From: Planctomycetota bacterium
GTDB taxonomy: Bacteria; Planctomycetota; Planctomycetia; Pirellulales; Lacipirellulaceae
DNA length: 64,000 bases
NCBI GenBank assembly: GCA_013152205.1
Contig: JAADGV010000009.1
Span: 1-64,000 of the forward strand
Direction of reading: 5' to 3'
Shown: positions 51,832-60,565 of the stretch, piece by piece
How positions within the stretch are numbered: position 1 is the stretch's first letter
How the letters are laid out: the number at the start of each line of letters is the position of its first letter
The notes under the pieces: model-generated
Database searches by the model: none
What the model was told of the DNA's origin: nothing
What the model saw: the letters and a program-made list of their open reading frames with translations, nothing else
Program-made: the position numbers and the translations under genes

Positions 51832-52350
51832 ATGTTGAAACGACTTACCACGACTCCGCTCCCAGTTCTCTGCGCCATTGCTTGTGCTCTAACGACGACA
51901 TTCACCTCGGTTACCGCTGCCCAAAATACCGACCGCACTCCAGAACAGCAGCGATTTTTAGATCTCGAAAAATCTCTTAGTGGTACAACGCTCGTCGGCC
52001 ACTTTACCGACTCCAACGAAGAAGCGACCACGCTGACAGCTGAGCGATACGAATTGCAAAGCGTTCGTCACGTAGGCAAAGATCAGTGGCGGTTTCTTGT
52101 TCGTATCCGCTACGACGAGCGTGATGTTACGCTGCCACTGACTCTGCCAATACACTGGGCTGGTGACACGCCTGTCGTTTCGATCAACAAATTTGCCATT
52201 CCCGGCCTGGGGACTTACACCGCTCGCGTAATGTTCTTCGCCGACCATTACGCTGGCTTCTGGAGCGGGGCCGACCACGGCGGACACCTCTTCGGCATCA
52301 TCAAACGCAACGAAAAAGAGACCACCGAAGCGGCGCCGGTCAAGAAATAG
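51832..52350 (+). CDS. exported protein of unknown function
   Basis: A 172-residue protein preceded by AAGGGG five to nine nt before the ATG. Signal peptide PVLCAIACALTTTFTSVTAA. The mature part is strand-rich: LSGTTLVGHFTDSN, ERYELQSVRHVGKDQWRFLV, RIRYDERDVTLPLTLPIHWA, GLGTYTARVMFFADHYAGFW, GADHGGHLFGIIKR. It looks like a compact beta domain conserved in planctomycetes; no catalytic motif is evident. Its stop lies one base before the left direct repeat of a MITE-like insertion. Confidence 0.7.
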   Translation: MLKRLTTTPLPVLCAIACALTTTFTSVTAAQNTDRTPEQQRFLDLEKSLSGTTLVGHFTDSNEEATTLTAERYELQSVRHVGKDQWRFLVRIRYDERDVTLPLTLPIHWAGDTPVVSINKFAIPGLGTYTARVMFFADHYAGFWSGADHGGHLFGIIKRNEKETTEAAPVKK

Positions 52351-52362
52351 TCGGTCAAGCAG

Positions 52363-52487
52363 CAGGAGGATTGCAAAGTCACTGTGGGAGGCGTCTCTGA
52401 CGCCGATCGTGAGTCAAAACAAGCACTTTCGGCGTCGGGAGACGCCTCCCACAATCACAGATCGTCGACTTCTTTGCAATTGTCCTG
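52363..52487. mobile_element. 125-bp MITE-like element with 11-bp flanking direct repeats
   Basis: Terminal inverted repeats are CAGGAGGATTGCAAAGTC (52363-52380) and GACTTCTTTGCAATTGTCCT (52467 on). The inner palindrome is GTGGGAGGCGTCTCTGACGC (52384 on) against GCGTCGGGAGACGCCTCCCA (to 52451). The direct repeat CGGTCAAGCAG is at 52352-52362 and 52488-52498, as expected for target-site duplication. The right copy contains the rsmE stop codon. It encodes nothing. Confidence 0.85.
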
Positions 52488-52490
52488 CGG

Positions 52491-53180
52491 TCAAGCAGTA
52501 GTCGCCGCCGCGACCAGCGCAACCGCTGCCGTTTCGATGCGCAATATGCGACTCCCCAGTCCCACGACCGCCCACCCGGCGCCTTCGGCAGACGCGGCTT
52601 CTTCGTCAGTAAATCCGCCTTCGGGACCAACGGCAATCGTCAAATCGCTCGTCCCGTCGTGGCCAATTTGGCCAAACGGCACCCCTCCCGGATGCGCAAA
52701 AACGCGACTCCCCCGTGTTTCGATCGTCTCGAACTCATCCCAGCCGCACGCCGATGCCAGCTCCATCAGCCTATTTCGGCCGCACTGTTTACTAGCCTCG
52801 ATCACATAGCGATTAAGCCTTTCAGGCTTTGGATTGCCCACACTCCTGGCAGTCCGCAGCGGCACAAGTCGAGTGACACCCAACTCAACCGCCTTTTCGA
52901 TTAGCCATCGTTGACGATCGCCCTTAGGCAAGGCAACAGCCAACGTCAGCGCGAACGGCAACTCCCGCTCGATCTCCTGCTGGGGGCCCACGACCAATTC
53001 CACCGTGCTACGCTTGCAACGGACTACTTCCGCCCGATATTCGCCCCCGCAACCGTCAAACAAAACCAGCTCAAGCCCCGGCTGGGCGCGCATGACATGC
53101 AGCAGATGATGCGCCTCGCTGCCCGACAGCGTGACCGACGACCCCTGAATTGGTTCTGCACAATAATAACGATCTGCCAT
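52491..53180 (-). CDS. rsmE: 16S rRNA (uracil-1498-N3)-methyltransferase
   Basis: A SPOUT-class methyltransferase of 229 residues. The N-terminal PUA-like domain carries SEAHHLLHVMRAQPGLELVL; the C-terminal trefoil-knot region has RQRWLIEKAVELGVTRLVPL, IEASKQCGRNRLMEL, IAVGPEGGFTDEE (SAM loop) and LGSRILRIETAAVALVA, all typical of RsmE. It methylates U1498 of 16S rRNA after 30S assembly. The stop codon TGA lies inside the right-hand direct repeat of the MITE-like insertion, so the last residues may be affected by the event. Confidence 0.95.
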   Translation of the reverse strand: MADRYYCAEPIQGSSVTLSGSEAHHLLHVMRAQPGLELVLFDGCGGEYRAEVVRCKRSTVELVVGPQQEIERELPFALTLAVALPKGDRQRWLIEKAVELGVTRLVPLRTARSVGNPKPERLNRYVIEASKQCGRNRLMELASACGWDEFETIETRGSRVFAHPGGVPFGQIGHDGTSDLTIAVGPEGGFTDEEAASAEGAGWAVVGLGSRILRIETAAVALVAAATTA

Positions 53181-53335
53181 AAACCCTTGCTAGCAACGCT
53201 AGCACCACATGTAAAACATCGCTCCAGACCAAACAGCCCACCAAAGTTTCAGTAGACAAACTACCGATTCAACTTGTGGCATTGTGTCCCGTTCGCCAAC
53301 CCAAAAAATATCAATAACGCCGGGAATCGTCACGC

Positions 53336-54142
53336 ATGTATAACACACATTGGGGACTCGAGCAGCCTCCGTTTCCTAGCGGCACCGACCCGCGACTGTT
53401 TTACGAAGGGGCCAGCCAACGCGAAGCACTCGCCCGTTTGCGATTCGTCGTTGAAAACCGACGACGACTAGGCCTATTACTTAGCGATACCGGGTTAGGC
53501 AAATCGCTACTCCTAAAAGTATTCGCCACGGAATGTCGCCAGAAAAGTTGTGCCGTGGCCCAGCTTGATCTACTCGGACTCTCCTCGCGCGAGTTCTATT
53601 GGCAACTCGGCACCAAGCTTCATACAACCGTACAGCCAGACGACCAACCGTTGCGGCTCTTCCGTCAGCTGGCCGACCGGATTCAAGAGAACCGGATTCA
53701 GGACATCCCAACCGTGCTGCTACTCGACAACGCCGACCAAGCCGGCGCCGATCTGCTTACCCAACTGCTGCGACTTGTGCATCTGGGCCCCGCCGATAAT
53801 TGGCTCACCATCGTGCTGACAGCCAACCGCTTGCAATCCTCTCGATTAGGAGATCGCCTACTAGAAATGGTCGACCTACGGATCGATCTCCAGCCGTGGG
53901 ACGAACTCGACACCACCGGCTACCTACAACTCGCATTGGTCGAAGCCGGCTCCGAACGGCCACTATTCGACGATCAAGCGATCAACCAAATCCACCAACT
54001 CGCCGACGGCATACCACGCCGAGTGAATCGCCTAGCCGACTACGCCCTGCTAATCGGCTCAAGCACCAACCAACAAACCATCAATTCCGCCACCATACAA
54101 ACCGCCAACGAAGCCGTCGCCCAACAAACCTGCCCAGCATAA
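53336..54142 (+). CDS. ExeA/GspA-like AAA ATPase
   Basis: A 268-residue ATPase of the ExeA/TniB-like group: opening WGLEQPPFPSGTDPRLFYEG, Walker A LLSDTGLGKSLLLKVF, Walker B TVLLLDNADQAGADL, sensor region TIVLTANRLQ, and the late GIPRRVNRLADYALLIGS. The Walker A has S-D-T-G-L-G-K-S, a fair match. ExeA assists secretion-pore assembly in Aeromonas; relatives occur in pilus and transposition systems. It ends without the peptidoglycan-binding domain of full-length ExeA. No secretin or transposase gene is adjacent. Confidence 0.82.
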   Translation: MYNTHWGLEQPPFPSGTDPRLFYEGASQREALARLRFVVENRRRLGLLLSDTGLGKSLLLKVFATECRQKSCAVAQLDLLGLSSREFYWQLGTKLHTTVQPDDQPLRLFRQLADRIQENRIQDIPTVLLLDNADQAGADLLTQLLRLVHLGPADNWLTIVLTANRLQSSRLGDRLLEMVDLRIDLQPWDELDTTGYLQLALVEAGSERPLFDDQAINQIHQLADGIPRRVNRLADYALLIGSSTNQQTINSATIQTANEAVAQQTCPA

Positions 54143-54163
54143 ACCCCAACCGCCGCTCGCGGC

Positions 54164-55750
54164 TTAGCTCCCCCTCGAACCAACGATCTCCTTAAGATCA
54201 CCAAGGTTGTCTCGCAAAATTTCAACCTGACGATCAAGCGCCTTCCGGTCAGATTCGACCCGTTTCAGAATCTTATCGCTCGCAGAATAAATCGTCTTGG
54301 CAAACTTGCCGATCTCGTCGAGTTTACCTGCCCGTTTCTCGATCTCTAAAATAGCACGATCGATCGTCTCAAAATCTGCTTGCTGGGCCTCCGTTTGTCG
54401 CTCGGTACGAAAACAAAGTGCCCGCGCCGTGACGAGGCCCGCTTTAAGATAGACATCCGCACTCGAATCCTCAGCATCCCAAATCAGCACAATGTCGTTC
54501 CCGTAACGCTGAAATGGCTCAAGCCCAGCCGGGGCAGTCGATTTCGAGAACACAAAGACCCCCCAGTCGGCTCCGCGATTTTTTCGCGCAACCTCGATCT
54601 CTTCGCGCGCACGCGCCAACGTATAGCTGGCATCCTGCTTGGCCTCGACAGCGATCTTCGCCCCCGGAGCCGCGCTGTCAGGCCCAAGTTCAATCACACA
54701 GTCGCCCACCTTGCAGTTCTTGATCAACCCGGTCGTGTGGCCCGACGGTATGGCAATGTCGCCTGCGTGCTGTGCTTGGCGACCAATAAACTCACAAACG
54801 GCATCCTCAAAAACCAAGCCGTGCCGAGTCCCTTGGGCCTCGGTCTCTCGCTTGGTAATCAATTTCCCCAACGCGACTTTTACGTCTTCCTGAAATTGAG
54901 CATTCGTCTTCGCATGGTCGACCAGCACTTCGTTTAGTTCCGCCTTCATCTTGTGAAGCGCAGACTCTTTGTTGTTCAACGAAAACTCGTTGGTGATTTT
55001 CTCTTGCGATTTGCGCACATTGGCCACCAACTGACTTAGCGCCGAATCTTCTTTGTTCAAAGAAAACTCGCCCATCACCTCGTCGATTTTCCCCTGGAAA
55101 TCTTTGGTAAAGTCGCCATGCTTTCTAGTAATCTCGCTTACCAACCGATGCAAAGCTCCCTCGGGGTTGTCTAGCGAGAACTCGCGCAAGATCTGCACTC
55201 GTTGCTGCGTAAGCTGGCCTTCGACATTCGTTTTCAACATGGCCAACAGGCCTTGCGATTGGTCGGGGCTTAGCTGCTTCATCAACGGGCTGTTCTCGCC
55301 GACGTGTGCCAACAGCGTTTTTGCCAGCCGCGAATCGTCGCCATCCAACAAACCCATGAGCAGTTGCGAAAGATCGCCGTCGTCGGCCGTCAACCGTTTC
55401 ACCCGCTGACTAAACCGACCATCTTCGGGATCGAAATATTCCTTCAACGAACCGGTCAGACGCTCATGGGCCAGTTCCGCATGATTTGTGAGTTGGCTAT
55501 TGAGCGTCTCGAGCATCTGGTTGATCTGCTGCTGAACCAAATCCGCATCAATGGCCCCTGCCGCATGTCGCAAAGCCAACACCCCAATCTTCAGCGCCTC
55601 TAGCGCAAACTCGTCGCGCAACGGCCCTTCAGGGTACTTCATCAGCGAACGGATCGTATCGCGATCGTCCACCTTCAATTCCAAAGGAATTGAGTAAGGA
55701 AAATCGCCCGTCGATTGAACATCAACGGTCTGCTCCAGCGTTTCCGACAT
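54164..55750 (-). CDS. coiled-coil protein with predicted PD-(D/E)XK nuclease domain
   Basis: A 528-residue cytoplasmic protein. Residues about 30-190 are helical; about 190-275 contain three copies of an EFSL-x4-SAL-type unit (REFSLDNPEGALHRLV, GEFSLNKEDSALSQLV, NEFSLNNKESALHKMK). Residues about 305-450 look like a restriction-endonuclease fold: HGLVFEDAVCEFIG (E315), GDCVIEL (D350) and KIAVEAKQ (E369-x-K371), then an alternating segment WGVFVFSKSTAPAGL and DIVLIWDAED. A further coiled coil ends the protein. The ATG at 55750 follows GGAGG eight nt upstream. The function is unknown; recombination, repair or defence are all possible. Confidence 0.75.
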   Translation of the reverse strand: MSETLEQTVDVQSTGDFPYSIPLELKVDDRDTIRSLMKYPEGPLRDEFALEALKIGVLALRHAAGAIDADLVQQQINQMLETLNSQLTNHAELAHERLTGSLKEYFDPEDGRFSQRVKRLTADDGDLSQLLMGLLDGDDSRLAKTLLAHVGENSPLMKQLSPDQSQGLLAMLKTNVEGQLTQQRVQILREFSLDNPEGALHRLVSEITRKHGDFTKDFQGKIDEVMGEFSLNKEDSALSQLVANVRKSQEKITNEFSLNNKESALHKMKAELNEVLVDHAKTNAQFQEDVKVALGKLITKRETEAQGTRHGLVFEDAVCEFIGRQAQHAGDIAIPSGHTTGLIKNCKVGDCVIELGPDSAAPGAKIAVEAKQDASYTLARAREEIEVARKNRGADWGVFVFSKSTAPAGLEPFQRYGNDIVLIWDAEDSSADVYLKAGLVTARALCFRTERQTEAQQADFETIDRAILEIEKRAGKLDEIGKFAKTIYSASDKILKRVESDRKALDRQVEILRDNLGDLKEIVGSRGS

Positions 55751-55881
55751 TCCAGCTTCCTCCATGTCTGTACGGATGGCGTATCCTTAACCGCAACACG
55801 CCACCCGAAGAGTGTGGACAGGCGTCTACTACCTGTCCCCAATATGGCAGTTCACCCAAACCAGAGCAAGCGGCAAAAAAA

Positions 55882-55974
55882 GGAACCGCTAATCAGCGCT
55901 AATACACGCTAATAGGTGAATGAAATGCGAAAAGCAGACAAGGAATTAGCGATTATCAGCGCTGATTAGTGGTT
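55882..55974. repeat. inverted repeat of the AATCAGCGCTAAT type
   Basis: AACCGCTAATCAGCGCTAAT (55882 on) pairs with ATTATCAGCGCTGATTAGTG and GGTT (to 55974) around a 33-bp spacer. One arm also occurs at 51575-51604. It lies upstream of the nuclease-like gene. Confidence 0.8.
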
Positions 55975-56064
55975 TCTTCTTTCAAAAAATTGTGTCAAGA
56001 AAACAAGCTTTTACGGGTTTGTATTATAGAAGAGACCTAGCCTCAAAAAAACTCACCCCTAAGC

Positions 56065-59000
56065 TCACTTCCCATCCGCTTCTTCCAATTGCTCTAGCAA
56101 CTCTTGCCAGGAAAGCTGGACTTGGCCAATTCGCCGTTCCAAACGATCGGAGGTCGTTTGATAGTTAAACTTCGAGCGAGCTGCCGTTACTTCGTCTTCG
56201 AGTGCGGCCAACCAATCCGGCAAATCGAGCCCTGCCCCAGACGGCTCATTTGCCAAACTTGCAATTTCCCGGTCGAGTGCCGAAAACGCCTCTTGCCGCA
56301 ACTCCTCATCCTCGTTCAGAGCCGGTTCGACCAAGGCCTTGACCCGATCGATGAGCAGCGGTCGAACGAACCGTTCCGATACCCGGTCGGCAACGGTCGC
56401 CAATCGCATGCCGTACTTCTTGCATAACAAATCAAGCTGCAGCTGATGCGCATCGGCAGGCTCAGTCGTACGCTCAGCAAAGGCCTGGCACCACATCTCG
56501 GCGGCCAAAGCACGGTGTTGGCGTACAAGAATTTCGTGCGCCCAAACCACCGGCTTCAAATTCCATGCAATACGATCGTACCCGGCTCGCAGTCGCAAAA
56601 AATCGATGAGTGTATAAAGAAATTCCCCGTGGTCTGATTGCGTTGTGGTCGTGTTGTAATCGCGATACGCACGGTAATTTTCGACCACCGCCTCGATGGC
56701 CAACGACAAAAACTCCACCGGCTCTTTTCGTGGCGTCCCTTGCTCCAAGTCTTCCAGCAGACGCACCTTTTCGACAAGCTCAGTGTCTACAGACAAGCTA
56801 TCCAACCATTCGCCGACGCCTTGGTGCAAAATGCCACGCAAATTCCCCAGGCCCATAAACTTTTGATCAAAAAAGTCGGCCCCATAGTTCTGGACGAATT
56901 GAACAAAACGATCCCAGTCCTTTTCGTCCGCTAATCGCTCGACAACACTCAGCCGTAACGTACGGCTATGGCCCAACCAACGAACCAACTGCTGCTCAGT
57001 CAACAGTTGAAGTGCGTCGACCAACATGTGATCGACGTGCTCCTCTTCTTGTCGTTCGGCATCTTCACCCCATTGCTTGGCCGACGCCACCATCGATCGG
57101 ACAATCGCCTGATAGCCATTTTCAAAAAGGCGATCAAACTCGGTGACGGCCCCCTGCCCTACCGAATGCTCTTGCTCCATCTGTTGGGCAAGATCCAGCA
57201 ATTGACACGTTTCGCGAATAAGCCCCAACTGTGGCAACCAACCCAACAGATCGTACAGCAACTGCTGCAAGCCACGCGCGGCAACAATCAACGGCGGCTT
57301 ACCACCGCGAGAGTGGGGCACATACAGCAACGGTCGCGGTTTGAGCGAATCCATAAATGCCTGCCAGCAAGCACGCACCCCCTCGGCATCACCGGCAAGT
57401 ATCGCGCGGAGTATCTCCACCGAGTTAACATCAATCGGCTCGCCGATCTCTTTCGCTACCTTAGCAGCCCGTTCGCGACTGGTGGCGGCCAGCAGCCTCG
57501 CGGCATCGCCGGTTTCGACGCAAGTTGTAATGATCTTTTGAACCAGCTCTTCATGGGTCGTTCGCAAGCGATCAAACTCGACTAACGACTCATGCGATCC
57601 CGAAGGCTGGTCAAACTGGTAGCTATGAATCGACCTCAATAGCTCTACCAACTGGCGATAATTGTTCGTCGCTTGCATCAGCCATTGGCTTAAAACTTCC
57701 GATCGCGGGTTGCTTTTTCCGTCGGCAATCCCCCATGCGATGGCCGCATGTTTCCACAAACTGGCAACCGTGGTCAAAAAATCGAGCCGTTGCTCAAGCC
57801 GTTGAACTTCATAATCCCACTCCGAACTTTCTAGCCCGATGTCATCGTCAACAATGTTCCCCTCTTGCCCATCGTCCGTGCTGTCGCGGTAAACCATCTC
57901 TTCGTACGCCGCTTCGAACAATTCACCTTCGTCATCGTCCTCTTCCTCGTCTTCATCTTCGAAGTAGACCGCTCCGTCGATGTCATCAAGCACCTCATCA
58001 AACATCGAACCCAACGCCCCGTCGAACATCGGCGAAGGCACTTGCCAATACTCCTCGGCATTGGCTTCCAGATAGGCAAAGAACTTGGTTACCTGATCCC
58101 AGCCAGCGTCTTCGTCGTCCTGAGAGGCTTCGACCGTCGTCATCCAATGAAATGCCAACCGCCGGAACGAGCTATCGGTCTCTTCCAACGGGGTACGGTC
58201 TTTCTGACTCACCCACTGCATCATCAGCGCGCTCGCCGCCACCGTATCGCCGTGTTCCAACAGCGCCTCGATGACCAGTTGAAACGCCTTCGACGAATCA
58301 AACTGATCGACAAACATCCGCCAAAATGCAATATCCCCCGCGGCTGCGCCGGCTTTATGCCAAGCATTAAGGGCCCCTGCCACAAGGTTGGCCGACACTT
58401 CAATTTCTTTCGCGACCAGCCGTTCAACTCCTTCGACCGTCGACGTAGCAAACTGATCCCACCACGAAGACAATCGAGCCAATATCGTCGAAAGCTCTTG
58501 TTCCAACTCCGCATTGTCGACCGCCGCCGCTTCGCTCCACGCCCGCGCACCAAGGTCGAGCACTTGCTCGACCAAATCAATCAGCTCATCGACTCGCCAG
58601 TCGTGTACCGTGTTTTCGAGTGCCGGGAACAAACTGAAATTAGCGGCAAAACCCACCACGTTCCACGGATCGACCAACGCCCCACACTCGATCGCACGAT
58701 GCAAAAGGTCTTCGATCGTGGTGAGATGCTCAACCACCGATTCAGCCGTGTCGTGATCGATCGCATCATGACCGGCAGTCAATCGACAATAAATTTCGCT
58801 CACCATGCGAGCAGACGCCACTCGTACCGAGTCCGCCTGTCGTTTTGCCGCTTCGGGATACCCTAGCCTCGCAAAAAGATGTGCTAAATGCACTCGCTGC
58901 ATCTGCAACGCCCGTCGTCGGGCCAGTTCGCCATTAAGATGCTGCCGCGCCGCGCCAAATGGCTGACGATATTGATGCGATTCTTCACGCAATCGCTTGC

Positions 59001-60039
59001 CTCGACCACCTTTTGCTTGTTCGACCAGTTGCTCATAAAAATCGTCGCGGTACGCAGCAATCTGTGGCAGCAAGGTTGCCAGCGTGACGTTCGAATCATG
59101 ACAACCCGGCCCATCACCACTGGTACCCGAAGCCATCAAAATCGTTCCCGCCAAAACTGCGGCAGCGTCCATCAAACACTCTTCTTCGCTGACGCCCTCG
59201 GCACCATGGTCGCCTTCGCAACGAGACAGAAGCGAATCCAGCGTAATCTGCTGAAGCACAAATCGGGTGTAGTAACCCGAGTTAGAAATTTGGCGGGGAT
59301 CCCACATTCCAAAATGATGGTTCGGTCGCCGGTTGGCCGGATGATCGAAATCGTAAGCACGCGGATCGAGCGCTATTTCTTCAAGTCGATCCGGATCGAA
59401 CCAAGCCCGGCGGAGAATCTCTTCGTCGGCGTTCTCAAGGATTTCCATCGCCAGGCGAATAATTTTCTCATAACGCCCCGACGCAACACCCGCATCGTGA
59501 ATATAGAGTGGTATCGGTCTGACAAACTCGTGCGAGTAAGGGTCCGACGAAGTTTCTGTATCGAGCGTAGCAACAGGTCGATAGCCAACATAATCGTTCA
59601 AATGCGCGATCGCACCGTCCACAATACGCTCGGTCTCACCCCACGGGGAACCTTGCAAGAGCAACGCTTCGCAAGCCCGCCCAATAAAGAACGGTCGCCA
59701 CAGGCCCTCCTTTTGCTGGTGAAACAGCAAGTCGCGATGAAACTCCCGATAGGCCGGCAGCAGATTTTGCCTGAGCAGCCGAAGCACCGATCGAGCTTGA
59801 GTCGCATCAGCAAACGGACCGCCTGCCGCCTCAAGCCGATCAATCGTTTTTTGCAGCCGGTCGGCAAGCTCCTGCAAGCTCTTGTCGCGAGACACGCCCT
59901 GCTCAATCAAACTGAATAGCTCGTTGACATGACGTAGGAATTTCGGATCGCTAGCTCCAGACGAAAAGTTGAGATATCCAACCACGTCTTCCAGCACAGC
60001 GTCTTCATCGGCGTCAGGTTTACTACTGTCGGCGTTCAC
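56065..60039 (-). CDS. giant helical protein of unknown function
   Basis: A 1324-residue protein with no membrane segment or signal peptide. Nearly all predicted helices, with repeating patterns of alternating hydrophobics (for example LFARLGYPEAAKRQADSVRV) suggestive of TPR- or HEAT-like solenoids. A strongly acidic stretch (EDEDEEEDDDEGELFE) lies near residue 700. Conserved-looking islands include PNHHFGMWDPRQISNSGYYT and LYVPHSRGGKPPLIVAARGL. I recognise no family. The start is a GTG at 60039 without a good Shine-Dalgarno, so the true start is uncertain. It lies upstream of the nuclease-like gene on the same strand, 314 bp apart with a repeat between. Confidence 0.8.
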   Translation of the reverse strand: MNADSSKPDADEDAVLEDVVGYLNFSSGASDPKFLRHVNELFSLIEQGVSRDKSLQELADRLQKTIDRLEAAGGPFADATQARSVLRLLRQNLLPAYREFHRDLLFHQQKEGLWRPFFIGRACEALLLQGSPWGETERIVDGAIAHLNDYVGYRPVATLDTETSSDPYSHEFVRPIPLYIHDAGVASGRYEKIIRLAMEILENADEEILRRAWFDPDRLEEIALDPRAYDFDHPANRRPNHHFGMWDPRQISNSGYYTRFVLQQITLDSLLSRCEGDHGAEGVSEEECLMDAAAVLAGTILMASGTSGDGPGCHDSNVTLATLLPQIAAYRDDFYEQLVEQAKGGRGKRLREESHQYRQPFGAARQHLNGELARRRALQMQRVHLAHLFARLGYPEAAKRQADSVRVASARMVSEIYCRLTAGHDAIDHDTAESVVEHLTTIEDLLHRAIECGALVDPWNVVGFAANFSLFPALENTVHDWRVDELIDLVEQVLDLGARAWSEAAAVDNAELEQELSTILARLSSWWDQFATSTVEGVERLVAKEIEVSANLVAGALNAWHKAGAAAGDIAFWRMFVDQFDSSKAFQLVIEALLEHGDTVAASALMMQWVSQKDRTPLEETDSSFRRLAFHWMTTVEASQDDEDAGWDQVTKFFAYLEANAEEYWQVPSPMFDGALGSMFDEVLDDIDGAVYFEDEDEEEDDDEGELFEAAYEEMVYRDSTDDGQEGNIVDDDIGLESSEWDYEVQRLEQRLDFLTTVASLWKHAAIAWGIADGKSNPRSEVLSQWLMQATNNYRQLVELLRSIHSYQFDQPSGSHESLVEFDRLRTTHEELVQKIITTCVETGDAARLLAATSRERAAKVAKEIGEPIDVNSVEILRAILAGDAEGVRACWQAFMDSLKPRPLLYVPHSRGGKPPLIVAARGLQQLLYDLLGWLPQLGLIRETCQLLDLAQQMEQEHSVGQGAVTEFDRLFENGYQAIVRSMVASAKQWGEDAERQEEEHVDHMLVDALQLLTEQQLVRWLGHSRTLRLSVVERLADEKDWDRFVQFVQNYGADFFDQKFMGLGNLRGILHQGVGEWLDSLSVDTELVEKVRLLEDLEQGTPRKEPVEFLSLAIEAVVENYRAYRDYNTTTTQSDHGEFLYTLIDFLRLRAGYDRIAWNLKPVVWAHEILVRQHRALAAEMWCQAFAERTTEPADAHQLQLDLLCKKYGMRLATVADRVSERFVRPLLIDRVKALVEPALNEDEELRQEAFSALDREIASLANEPSGAGLDLPDWLAALEDEVTAARSKFNYQTTSDRLERRIGQVQLSWQELLEQLEEADGK

Positions 60040-60170
60040 GCTTAGTATTTATGCTTTCTGGACATCGGAAAGAGTCTCACCAGACAAGATCGATCGCTTA
60101 TTCTGATAAATCGACCGTTCATCGTAAGGCACGCCTGCCCAGGCGGTCTAGGTGCCGAAAACCGCCCACA

Positions 60171-60535
60171 AAGCCCAGGGCTGCAACCCCTGGGCTTTCA
60201 AAGCGTATCAATCGGGCATTGGGTTTCGCAATTCCCCCAGCCCACGGCCATTTGGCGACTTCCACATCCATTTTGAGTCTATTGCGATCGTGGTTAAGAT
60301 AGAATGACCCGATGTGGGCTGCCCCCCCATCTGTCCAGACACTCACACCACCAAACTATTCGTAACTTAGTAACTCCAAGTGAAAAGAGAATAACCACAG
60401 AGTCACGGAGGACACTGGGAAAACTGCCTCAAAGTCCAATTTGAAGTAGGGTATGACTCGGCATTCTTTCGATGCAAAATACTCCGTGTTCCCCGTGACT
60501 CCGTGGTGAAATCCCCTTCTTGTTTTCAGTTTGAG
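60171..60535. repeat. repeats upstream of the propeller-protein gene
   Basis: A hairpin AAGCCCAGGGCTGCAACCCC-TGGGCTTT (60171-60201), then 60372-60424 (AAGTGAAAAGAGAATAACCA, CAGAGTCACGGAGGACACTG), whose reverse complement occurs at 51516-51570, then a partial mirror copy TGACTCCGTGGTGAAATCC near 60496-60514. No gene is seen between 60040 and 60565. Confidence 0.75.
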
Positions 60536-60565
60536 TCACACTTTACTCCGATCGAGTTGACCGCC

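Noticed and set aside
57865-59919. Long open frames on the plus strand (343 and 333 codons) opposite the 1324-residue gene
   Set aside because: They follow the codon-position pattern of the minus-strand gene, are rich in Arg, Gln and His, and have no ribosome binding sites. The minus-strand frame is continuous for almost 4 kb.
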